From Caldifarciminota bacterium (GTDB lineage: Bacteria > Hydrothermota > Tepidihabitantia > B3-TA06 > JALVRC01): a stretch of DNA of 17,340 nucleotides. This document shows positions 7,106 to 13,678 of the stretch, piece by piece (position 1 is the first letter of the stretch; each line of letters begins with the position of its first letter). Made by a program: the position numbers and the translations under genes. The DNA is taken from positions 1 to 17,340 of the forward strand of contig JALVRC010000048.1 in the NCBI GenBank assembly GCA_027025255.1, given 5' to 3'. The notes under the pieces were generated by a model that saw nothing but the letters and a program-made list of their open reading frames with translations, did not search any database and had not been told where the DNA came from.

Positions 7106-8212
7106 TTATATTAACCCAAATAACAATCCAGCGATTGTAGAATAGAAAACAACCAGACCTACATATACAATTGTTTTTTTAGTCCCTAATACTCTCCTTA
7201 CAACAAGCATATTAGGGAGGCTCAGGCTTGGGCCAGCTAATAGTAAAGCTAATGCAGGACCATTGGACATGCCCTTGGCAATAAGTGCCTGTAAAATAGG
7301 TATTTCAGTTAGTGTTGAAAAATACATAAATGCACCAAAAACAGAGGCAACAATATTTGCAGTAATTGTATTTTGCCCAACAATACTTTCTATCATCTTT
7401 TGTGGAAGCAAAGGCATTAAAAAACCTGCAATAAAAACACCTATAAACAGGTACGGGAGAAGAAGCTTTGTAAAACCCCATGTTTCTTTGAGCCATTCTT
7501 TTGTTGTTTCTTTATGAAATTTGAATATTACCAATAGCACAGTTGTTAAAGTAAAAAATAGCATCAAACCGTATTTCAAGTATTTGTTTATTCTTAAACC
7601 GTTAACAACTAACACCATAATCATAGAGAAAAAGAAAAGTAAAAGAATCCTCTTACTAAGTTTAACCTCCCTTGATTCATTAAAAAACAGCTCTCCTTCT
7701 TCTATTTGTTCTTTAAAAATTAAAGTCATACTCAAGCCAACAAGAATGGAAAGAAGAATAGCAAGAAATATTCTGGCAAGACCTATATGCAAACCCAAAA
7801 CACTTATAGTAAGAAACATGGCAGCAATATTTATTGCTGGTCCGGAGAAAAGAAATGTGATTGCTGGACCCAATCCAGCGCCCCTTTTTCTTATGCCTGC
7901 AAATAAAGGAAGAATTGTACATGAACAAACAGCTAAAATAGAGCCTGAAACAGAAGCAATTGAATAAGAAATAAATTTTTTTGTTTTATGTCCAAGATAC
8001 TTTAATATCGCCTCCTTCTTGACAAAAACACTTATCGCACCAGCAATAAAAAAAGCAGGGAGCAGACACGTTAAAACATGTTGCGTTGCATAATCATGCA
8101 GAAGCCTGAAACCGCTTAATATCGCATTATTAAAAATATCACTGTTTACTGGCATAAAATAGAATCCTAAAAACAGCCCTATTATTATTAAAAATATATT
8201 CCTCTCTTTCAT
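7106..8212 (-). CDS. ArsP/DUF318-type permease (organoarsenical or metal efflux)
   Basis: A polytopic membrane permease of the PF03773 type. Characterised members such as ArsP export trivalent organoarsenicals, and others are tied to metal resistance. It has two related halves. The first holds AVCSCTILPLFAGIRKRGAG (about 94-113), with Cys96 and Cys98 as likely metalloid-contacting residues, and FSGPAINI (122-129). The second holds FSTLTEIPILQALIAKGMSNG and AGPSLSLPN. The length of 368 aa is normal. AGGAGG seven bases before the ATG fixes the start. It is the last gene of the arsR operon, 26 bases after the CDF exporter, and the context with ArsR and a CPTC protein supports arsenic or metal export. 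The exact substrate is not readable. Confidence 0.85.
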   Translation of the reverse strand: MKERNIFLIIIGLFLGFYFMPVNSDIFNNAILSGFRLLHDYATQHVLTCLLPAFFIAGAISVFVKKEAILKYLGHKTKKFISYSIASVSGSILAVCSCTILPLFAGIRKRGAGLGPAITFLFSGPAINIAAMFLTISVLGLHIGLARIFLAILLSILVGLSMTLIFKEQIEEGELFFNESREVKLSKRILLLFFFSMIMVLVVNGLRINKYLKYGLMLFFTLTTVLLVIFKFHKETTKEWLKETWGFTKLLLPYLFIGVFIAGFLMPLLPQKMIESIVGQNTITANIVASVFGAFMYFSTLTEIPILQALIAKGMSNGPALALLLAGPSLSLPNMLVVRRVLGTKKTIVYVGLVVFYSTIAGLLFGLI

Positions 8213-8238
8213 GCTAACTCCTCCTTTCTATTAAAGCA

Positions 8239-9105
8239 TCATTTCTTACAAATATTATTCTCCTCTATCTGAATAGCACTATGCTCAATCTTAAACCTAT
8301 TTTGTAAGGCATTGTTTATCTCTTTGATAAGTTCGTCATTCTTAACCTTTTTATACTCAATACATATATGACACGACAAAAACGTGTCTTTACTGTTTAT
8401 AGACCAGATATGAAGATTATGAATACTCGCAACTCCTTCTATCCCTTTAATAACCGTATATATTTCATCAAGGTCTAATCCTTCAGGAACACCCTGCATA
8501 AAAATATGCAATCCCTTTTTTATAATCTTGAAACTGCTATAAAGTATCATCAATGCGATTACAACACTTGCTATTACATCAATAACTACATAGTTTGTAA
8601 AGTATATTATAACTGCACCTAACATAACAAAAACTGAAGATAATGTATCGTAGAAAAGATGCAAATACGCTGACTTCAAATTAAGCGATTCATTCTTTTG
8701 TTTATGTAGAATAAGAATAGAGGCTAAATTTCCCAAAAGACCAATTGAGCCAATGCCTAACATCAATCCCAGAGAAATGGACCTACTTTCTTTTAATCTA
8801 TGGAAAGCCTCAAACAAAATATAAAATGCTACGGCAAGCAGGGCAAAAGCATTTATCAAGGCTGTAATGACCTCAAATCTTTTAAATCCAAATGTGTGCT
8901 TTTTATTAGCTTTTCTCAGAGAGACCTTCTCACCAACATATCCCAGCAATAGAGACAAAACATCTGTAAGATTATGCCCGGCATCAGAAAGCAATGCCAG
9001 GCTTCCTGAGAGCATCCCCCCAATATACTCTGCTATGGTAATAGAAATATTTAAAATAACAGTCCAGCCTAACCTGCTGTGATTATGGTTATGTTCATGA
9101 TTCAT
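8239..9105 (-). CDS. CDF-family cation efflux protein (CzcD/ZitB-like)
   Basis: An antiporter that exports divalent metals, most likely Zn2+, from the cytoplasm. The short N-terminus carries His at 3, 5, 7 and 9. Six membrane segments follow. Helix 2 contains SDAGHNLTD, giving His44 and Asp48, and helix 5 contains YLHLFYDTLSS, giving His149 and Asp153. This HxxxD/HxxxD set is the zinc-type tetrahedral site. The C-terminal cytoplasmic domain (about 205-285) shows the usual GVPEGLDL, HNLHIWSI and CHICIE pieces. The length of 288 aa is typical. Its ATG overlaps the last TGA of the broken permease upstream by four bases, so it was probably coupled to that gene when it was intact. Zinc export in an ArsR-governed operon suggests broad metal stress. 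Confidence 0.9.
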   Translation of the reverse strand: MNHEHNHNHSRLGWTVILNISITIAEYIGGMLSGSLALLSDAGHNLTDVLSLLLGYVGEKVSLRKANKKHTFGFKRFEVITALINAFALLAVAFYILFEAFHRLKESRSISLGLMLGIGSIGLLGNLASILILHKQKNESLNLKSAYLHLFYDTLSSVFVMLGAVIIYFTNYVVIDVIASVVIALMILYSSFKIIKKGLHIFMQGVPEGLDLDEIYTVIKGIEGVASIHNLHIWSINSKDTFLSCHICIEYKKVKNDELIKEINNALQNRFKIEHSAIQIEENNICKK

Positions 9106-9306
9106 TTACTTAACCATCCCTTAATTTTTTTGCTAAAGTTTAAATATATCGTTAAGAAAGGCCCTTGAAACAAAAACAACAGGAACTATGAATTTAGATA
9201 GGAAGCTCAAGCTCCAAAAATGTCCTAAGAGTGTAGCTAATACCATAACTATTAAGGTATATGGAATCAAATTCTTACTTAGATTGTTCTTAATCCTGTC
9301 AATCAT
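9102..9306 (-). pseudogene. remnant of an ACR3/BASS-type arsenite efflux permease
   Basis: An ATG at 9306 opens a 57-codon frame ending at TAG 9135-9133. It reads NNLSKNLIPYTLIVMVLATL, then GHFWSLSFLSKFIVPVVF. This looks like the first helices of arsenic-resistance permeases of the bile-acid-symporter fold, where a stretch such as 'FLMVYPMM' normally follows. After VVF the frame turns unconvincing. Shifting one base at the T5 run (GTTTTTG) gives LFQGPFLTIYLNFSKKIKGW and a TGA at 9104-9102 that overlaps the CDF start as ATGA, as a real operon gene end would. I read this as N- and C-terminal ends joined by a large internal deletion plus a frameshift. A full gene would be several hundred codons. 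It begins three bases after the CPTC gene. The family call rests on memory of the motif. Confidence 0.5.
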
Positions 9307-9309
9307 CTC

Positions 9310-9552
9310 TTATTTAGAATATTGCCTGATTATTTCAAGTAATTTATCATCACTTTCAGGCATACCAATATAAACAGGCTTCTCATCAATCAACAATGCA
9401 GGACTGCCCATAATACCACGTTTTACAAGCTCGCCTACATCTTTAAGGTATTCTATCTCTGCATCAATCCTTCCTGCCTCTTTTAAATCTCTTACCTTTT
9501 TATACAATGCCTCGCAGGTTGGACACCCTGAACCAATAATTGTAATCTTCAT
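9310..9552 (-). CDS. small CPTC thioredoxin-fold protein (redox-active disulfide protein 2 type)
   Basis: An 80-residue thioredoxin-like protein with CPTC (Cys10 and Cys13) directly after the first strand (KITIIGSG) and a cis-proline loop (GSPALLID, about 53-60), the layout of the TIGR00412 'redox-active disulfide protein 2' family. Members are often encoded between ArsR-type regulators and DUF318 permeases, as here, and are thought to handle thiols or bound metal for the permease; that role is inference. I choose the ATG at 9552, seven bases after GGAGG. The frame also allows a TTG at 9558 that would overlap the arsR stop but sits too close to the ribosome binding site. Confidence 0.85.
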   Translation of the reverse strand: MKITIIGSGCPTCEALYKKVRDLKEAGRIDAEIEYLKDVGELVKRGIMGSPALLIDEKPVYIGMPESDDKLLEIIRQYSK

Positions 9553-9554
9553 AT

Positions 9555-9818
9555 TCAAACCTCCTTTTGGTTTATAATGTTAAGAATTTTTACTACCTTT
9601 TTATTAACTACTCTATAGTATACACTTTTCCCTTCCCTTCTGGATACAACGATACCAAGATTTTCCAGCTTTGATAAATGAATTGACACTGTGGATTGAG
9701 ACCTTTGTGAGAAAGGAACAATCTTGCAAACACATTTCTCTCCAGTCAAAAGAAACTCAACTATTTTTAACCGGGTCTCATCACACAAAGCCTTAAATAT
9801 TTTTAAGCTCTCTTTCAT
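9555..9818 (-). CDS. arsR: ArsR/SmtB-family metalloid-responsive repressor
   Basis: A winged-helix repressor of 87 aa that should leave DNA when it binds As(III), Sb(III) or a related thiophilic ion. Cys29 and Cys31 (GEKCVCKIV) match the type-1 As site in helix 3 (family ELCVCDL); Cys12 might be a third ligand. The recognition helix is SQSTVSIHLSKLENLGIV (40-57) and the wing is RREGKSVYYRV (60-70). It heads the resistance genes of the operon. No ribosome binding site precedes its ATG, unlike most genes here, and that ATG overlaps the stop of an upstream 46-codon ORF (ATGA), so translation may depend on that ORF. An AT-rich palindrome next to the start is the likely self-operator. Confidence 0.9.
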   Translation of the reverse strand: MKESLKIFKALCDETRLKIVEFLLTGEKCVCKIVPFSQRSQSTVSIHLSKLENLGIVVSRREGKSVYYRVVNKKVVKILNIINQKEV

Positions 9819-9955
9819 ATTGATATATTGATATATGTCAATTTGTACGGTAAAAAAATAGAAGATGTGAGGAATAAATGGGAGAACAAATTATCTCTGC
9901 GCATCTTATTTACTATAGCCTTATTTAAGAGATAAAAACTAAACATCTTTTTCAA
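9815..9955 (-). CDS. possible 46-codon leader ORF upstream of arsR
   Basis: A TTG at 9955 lies five bases after a perfect AGGAGG (9966-9961), the same spacing seen at the strong starts in this window. A TTGACA-16-TAAAAT promoter sits just upstream. The frame runs 46 codons and its TGA overlaps the arsR ATG as ATGA. The product would be basic and hydrophobic (it begins MKKMFSFYLLNKAIVNKMRR) with no family I recognise. Its 3' end runs through the palindromic ArsR site. It may be a coupling leader peptide, or a vestige of a decayed gene. Nothing in the peptide itself proves selection; the case rests on the start signals and the overlap. Confidence 0.4.
   Translation of the reverse strand: MKKMFSFYLLNKAIVNKMRRDNLFSHLFLTSSIFLPYKLTYINISI
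9819..9842. promoter_or_regulatory. probable ArsR operator
   Basis: TTGATATATGTCAA (9828-9841) is a 14-bp inverted repeat with one mismatched pair, and a second TTGATATA lies directly beside it (9820-9827). AT-rich dyads of this shape are typical ArsR/SmtB sites. It abuts the arsR start codon, about 140 bases downstream of the best promoter. Confidence 0.5.
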
Positions 9956-9982
9956 ACCTACCTCCTTTTTTATTTCTCATTA

Positions 9983-10010
9983 ATTTTACATAAAAAACAA
10001 GTAATGTCAA
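9983..10010 (-). promoter_or_regulatory. sigma70-type promoter of the arsenic/metal operon
   Basis: On the minus strand, TTGACA (10010-10005), a 16-base spacer and TAAAAT (9988-9983). An AGGAGG ribosome binding site follows about 16 bases downstream of the -10 box, in front of the leader ORF. Confidence 0.7.
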
Positions 10011-10075
10011 GTGAAATTTTTATCTTAAATAGGTGTTTTCATTTTCAAAAATCTGGGATACCTGATTTATTTAGT

Positions 10076-10107
10076 AAAAAAGGAGAGGGGAAGCGTGTCC
10101 CCCTCTC
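10076..10107 (-). terminator. intrinsic terminator after the propeller gene cluster
   Basis: On the minus strand GAGAGGGG pairs perfectly with CCCCTCTC across a nine-base loop, and is followed by C and TTTTTT. This is the strongest terminator in the window and closes the three-gene unit. Confidence 0.88.
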
Positions 10108-10126
10108 TCTAATGCGTAATTACTAT

Positions 10127-11896
10127 CTATTTGGTAATCACTATCTTCCTTATCTCTCTTCTGTTAGGAGTATTTATCTTAATAAAGTATACACCTGACA
10201 GGGGTATGTCAAATGTATAGGTATGGTTTCCAGATGTCTCATACCCACTCACCTTGTTAACCACTGACCCAAGAGCATTGAATAACATTATATCCACTCT
10301 GCTGTTCTTATCAAGGCTAAATTTTACCACTATTTTGTTTACCTCTTTTATAACCTCAATATCCTCAACTTCACTCTCCTCTGCTATACCAATGCCACGC
10401 GTGCCAACAAAATCCTGGTCTGGCTTATCACTGTTCAATGGAGTATAGGTATAGCTGAACGGAGTAAATTTATATCTCTCTTTATAAGGTGTTATCGTGT
10501 AATCCGTTCCACATGGTAAGTCAGAAAATGTATATGTGCCATCCGCGTCTGTGTATGTTGTATCGTTTACACTTCCTGATAGAACAACCATTACATCCTT
10601 CATACCAGAGCCATTTTCTTTAATCGTTCCACTTACTGTAAAAAACTGTCTGAACTTTATAGTGCGAATATTATCATTTTCATCAGTAAGATAACCTGAG
10701 CCAGAAATGTCATCAAAAGTTACATAGATAAAACCGGTTTTTTTACTAACTTTAATATCCGCAGTGTACTTAGCCTCATCACCCCCTGAATCGTATATCA
10801 TATTCCATATAAGATTTCCATCAGGCGAGTACTTAAATATAGTAAGGTCACTGTTATTTTCATCCTTTGAACATCCCGCCGCATATACATCCCCTTTGGC
10901 ATCAACATCTATCGCATAGAGAAAATCATTCTTACCTGAATCGTATTCCTGATGCCAGAGTAAATTTCCCTTGCTATCATATTTTAATATCAGACAGTCG
11001 TCATCGTCTGAACCGTTATTTAATGCACCTGCTACATATATATACACTGGCTTAGAAACTGCATTATCATAAGCAGAAGGTAATGCGTTAGAATTGTTTT
11101 TTCCCGTTAAAGGCATAAAGGCTGTAATGTCATAGGCGAAGTCATTACCCCCTGAATCATAAGTCTTATTCCCGATTACATTCCCATTTGAATCAAGATG
11201 TAGGAATTTACAATCGAAATCTGAACCGTTGTAAAAATACCCTGCTGCAAACACCTCTGGATTATAAGTAACCATCAGTGAACTTAGGAAATCATCACTA
11301 TCTTCAAAATCAAATGTTTTATGCCATAACTCATTTCCTGAATTATCATACTTTACCATACACCAGTCATAGTTGGAACCGTTGAAAGAATTTCCGCCAA
11401 CATATACAGAATTTTTATCAGATGTCCCAACAGCAGTAGCTATATCATGGTCACCTCCATCATAAGTTGCACTCCATATCTCTTCACCCTCACTATCAAA
11501 TTTTACCGTACGAAAATCATAGTTAGAACCATTGTAAGAATCCCCTGTACCAAATATAGACCCTGTAGAAATATCATTTGAATTATCAGTGAAGACGAAC
11601 ATATCCTTACAGGCTATGTTATCAGTATCATAAGTTCTGTTCCAGATTTCCTTGCCATCGTTATCATACTTAATTATACGCCAGTCAAAACCTGATTCAC
11701 TCTTTGAAGTACCTCCGACCCAAACATTATAATCTGCATCTGGTGCTGTATCCTCTACTGCTATAGAATAACCGACGTCAGTCCAACCTGCATCAAATAA
11801 CTGATTCCAAACTTCCTCCGGGATACGTTGAGCATAAGCTATATTGGCAATAACCATAAAAGCAATTGTTAGGGGAAAAAACCTTGATCTTTTCAT
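10127..11896 (-). CDS. secreted seven-blade propeller protein C with regulatory-like domain and type IX-type sorting tail
   Basis: The signal peptide runs to AYA|Q at residue 22. Seven degenerate SBBP-type repeats follow (about 28-430), recognisable by Y-D-S-G starts, NGSN/NGSD turns and ILKYDSKGNLLW-type ends. The fifth carries an insertion of about 20 residues before YIYVAG. Next comes a carboxypeptidase-regulatory-like domain (about 430-505: FTVSGTIKENGSGMKDVMVV, then DADGTYTFSDLPCG). The C-terminal sorting domain (about 515-589) holds VDIMLFNALGSVVNKVSG and SGVYFIKINT and ends KIVITK. Such tails send proteins through the type IX system to the surface or medium. AGGAGG-like GGAGG five bases before the ATG fixes the start. 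This copy is the most diverged of the three paralogues. Its ligand or substrate is unknown, and no catalytic motif is visible. Confidence 0.85.
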   Translation of the reverse strand: MKRSRFFPLTIAFMVIANIAYAQRIPEEVWNQLFDAGWTDVGYSIAVEDTAPDADYNVWVGGTSKSESGFDWRIIKYDNDGKEIWNRTYDTDNIACKDMFVFTDNSNDISTGSIFGTGDSYNGSNYDFRTVKFDSEGEEIWSATYDGGDHDIATAVGTSDKNSVYVGGNSFNGSNYDWCMVKYDNSGNELWHKTFDFEDSDDFLSSLMVTYNPEVFAAGYFYNGSDFDCKFLHLDSNGNVIGNKTYDSGGNDFAYDITAFMPLTGKNNSNALPSAYDNAVSKPVYIYVAGALNNGSDDDDCLILKYDSKGNLLWHQEYDSGKNDFLYAIDVDAKGDVYAAGCSKDENNSDLTIFKYSPDGNLIWNMIYDSGGDEAKYTADIKVSKKTGFIYVTFDDISGSGYLTDENDNIRTIKFRQFFTVSGTIKENGSGMKDVMVVLSGSVNDTTYTDADGTYTFSDLPCGTDYTITPYKERYKFTPFSYTYTPLNSDKPDQDFVGTRGIGIAEESEVEDIEVIKEVNKIVVKFSLDKNSRVDIMLFNALGSVVNKVSGYETSGNHTYTFDIPLSGVYFIKINTPNRREIRKIVITK

Positions 11897-11950
11897 GTTA
11901 ACCTCCTTATGGTTTTTTGTTTATAATTTATATTTATACAAACAGAGGGG

Positions 11951-11966
11951 AGCGGTGTCCCCCGCT
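11951..11966 (-). repeat. inter-cistronic hairpin between propeller genes B and C
   Basis: AGCGG and CCGCT arms enclose six bases, with an alternative GGGG/CCCC pairing (11947-11950 with 11959-11962). The surrounding sequence is clearly homologous to the hairpins after genes A and C, but no U-tract follows, so it is unlikely to end transcription efficiently. Confidence 0.5.
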
Positions 11967-11986
11967 TGCTAATGCGTAATTACTAC

Positions 11987-13621
11987 CTATCTGGTAATCA
12001 CTACCTTCATAATTTCTGTTTTATTACCTGTATCTACCTTCACAAAGTACACACCAGAGAGAGGCACATCAAATGTATAACTATGCTCTCCTGCTGTCTT
12101 ATACACACTCACCTTATTAACCACTGTACCAAGAGCGTTAAATAACCTTATATCCACCATACTGCCACTGTTAAGGGTATACTTAACAACTACTCTATTT
12201 CTCTCTTCTATAACATCAATATCCTTAACATCCTTCTCCACTATACCAAGAGAACCCACAAAATCCTGATCGGGTTTATCACTGTTCAATGGAGAATAGG
12301 TATACTTTGATGGTGAAAATGTATAGCCAGGTTTATGAGCACTTACTGTGTAATCCTCCCCACAAGGTAAATCAGGAAATTCATAAGAGCCATCTGCTGC
12401 TGTTTTTATTGTATCAGATACTCCCGCAGTAGAAATCACTACATTAACATCAGGCATCCCACTGCCTCCTTCTGTAACTCGTCCAAACACTGTAAAGAAC
12501 TGCCTGTACTTTATCGTACGAAAATCATTATCCGTCCCATTATCTGAATATCCTGCCACATACACATTACCACCATTATCCACTGCTACTCCAGAAGCTT
12601 CATCCCAATTTCCTGAGTCATATGCCTTGTTCCACACAATATTACCATCAGGGTCATACTTTATTGTGCGAAAATTAGCGTCTGTATCCCATGAATATCC
12701 TCCCACATATATAAACCCAGCATCATCTACTGCTACTCCAGAAGCTTCATCATCATTTCCTGAATCGTATACCTTGTTCAACACAATATCCCCATTAGGC
12801 TCATACTTTATTACACGAAAATCCCAGTCCGTCCCATTATCTGAATATCCTGCCACATACACAAAACCAGCATCATCCACTGCTACTCCAGAAGCAACAT
12901 CCCTATCTCCCGAATCGTATATCTTGTTCCATACAACATTACCATCCTTATCATACTTTATCACACGAAAATCCCAGTCCGTCCCGTTATTAGAACATCC
13001 TGCTACATACACAAAACCAGCGTTATCTACTGCTACTCCATGAGCTTCATCATCATTTCCTGAATCGTATTCTTTATTCCATACAACATTACCATCCTTA
13101 TCATACTTGATTGTGCGAATATCATCATCCGTCCCATTATCTGAATATCCTGCCACATACACAAAACCAGCGTTATCTACTGCTACTCCATGAGCTTCAT
13201 CATCATTTCCTGAATCGTATTCTTTATTCCATACAACATTACCATCAGGGTCATACTTTATGGTACTAATATCTCCCAAGCCCGTTCCATTTATTGACAT
13301 TCCTGCAAGATACACATTACCAACATCATCCACCGCTACTCCATAAGGTAGCTCCGCCTCTCCTGAATCAAATACTTTATTCCATACAACATTACCATCA
13401 GGATCATACTTGATTGTGCGAAAATCATCATCCGTCCCATTAAATGAATAACCTGCAACATACACATAACCCGCCCTATCCACTGCTACTCCAGAAGCTT
13501 CATCCAAATTTCCCGAGTCATATACCCTATTCCATACCTCCTCTGGAGGATGCTGAGCATAAGCTACATTAACAATAACCATAAAAGCTATTGCCATGAG
13601 AAAAAACCTTGATATCTTCAT
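11987..13621 (-). CDS. secreted seven-blade propeller protein B with regulatory-like domain and type IX-type sorting tail
   Basis: The signal peptide ends at AYA|Q (residue 22). Seven well-conserved repeats of 49-51 residues follow (about 29-380), with the consensus VWNKxYDSGN..EASGVAVD.AG.VYVAGYS.NGTD.DFRTIKYDxDGN, an SBBP-type beta-propeller unit. The run starts inside a unit (EEVWNRVYDSG) and ends at FRTIKYRQ, so the N-terminal strand would complete the last blade. A regulatory-like beta domain lies at about 381-462 (GRVTEGGSGMPDVNVVIS), then a sorting domain to the end (VDIRLFNALGTVVNKVS, SGVYFVKVDT, KVVITR). The start is the ATG five bases after GGAGG; a GTG two codons earlier overlaps that site. 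Repeats three and four contain a 92-bp perfect DNA repeat. Function beyond a surface binding scaffold is not readable. Confidence 0.88.
   Translation of the reverse strand: MKISRFFLMAIAFMVIVNVAYAQHPPEEVWNRVYDSGNLDEASGVAVDRAGYVYVAGYSFNGTDDDFRTIKYDPDGNVVWNKVFDSGEAELPYGVAVDDVGNVYLAGMSINGTGLGDISTIKYDPDGNVVWNKEYDSGNDDEAHGVAVDNAGFVYVAGYSDNGTDDDIRTIKYDKDGNVVWNKEYDSGNDDEAHGVAVDNAGFVYVAGCSNNGTDWDFRVIKYDKDGNVVWNKIYDSGDRDVASGVAVDDAGFVYVAGYSDNGTDWDFRVIKYEPNGDIVLNKVYDSGNDDEASGVAVDDAGFIYVGGYSWDTDANFRTIKYDPDGNIVWNKAYDSGNWDEASGVAVDNGGNVYVAGYSDNGTDNDFRTIKYRQFFTVFGRVTEGGSGMPDVNVVISTAGVSDTIKTAADGSYEFPDLPCGEDYTVSAHKPGYTFSPSKYTYSPLNSDKPDQDFVGSLGIVEKDVKDIDVIEERNRVVVKYTLNSGSMVDIRLFNALGTVVNKVSVYKTAGEHSYTFDVPLSGVYFVKVDTGNKTEIMKVVITR
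13005..13246. repeat. 92-bp perfect direct repeat inside propeller gene B
   Basis: Bases 13005-13096 recur exactly at 13155-13246, 150 bases apart, which is one 50-residue propeller unit. The copies diverge at 13004/13154 and 13097/13247. This marks a recent blade duplication or conversion. Confidence 0.9.
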
Positions 13622-13647
13622 CTTCACCTCCTATGTTTTTTGTTTAC

Positions 13648-13678
13648 GCAAAGAGGGGGAGCGGATCTCCCTCTTTGC
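13648..13678 (-). repeat. inter-cistronic hairpin between propeller genes A and B
   Basis: GCAAAGAGGG and CCCTCTTTGC form a perfect 10-bp stem with an 11-base loop, touching the last stop-codon base of gene A. No run of T follows on the minus strand, so it looks more like an mRNA-stabilising or attenuating hairpin than a full terminator. Confidence 0.7.

Noticed and set aside
9297..9302. TTGACA on the minus strand near the permease remnant
   Set aside because: No -10-like box occurs 15-18 bases downstream, and it lies inside a co-transcribed gene series.
10004..10198. Plus-strand frame of 64 codons between arsR and gene C
   Set aside because: It runs over the arsenic-operon promoter, the intrinsic terminator and the 3' end of gene C, has no start signals and shows no protein-like pattern.
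12500..13560. Regular repeats of about 150 bp suggesting a CRISPR or satellite array
   Set aside because: The period is one 50-residue coding unit in a continuous open frame, with codon-level variation between units. There are no 20-40-bp repeats with unique spacers.
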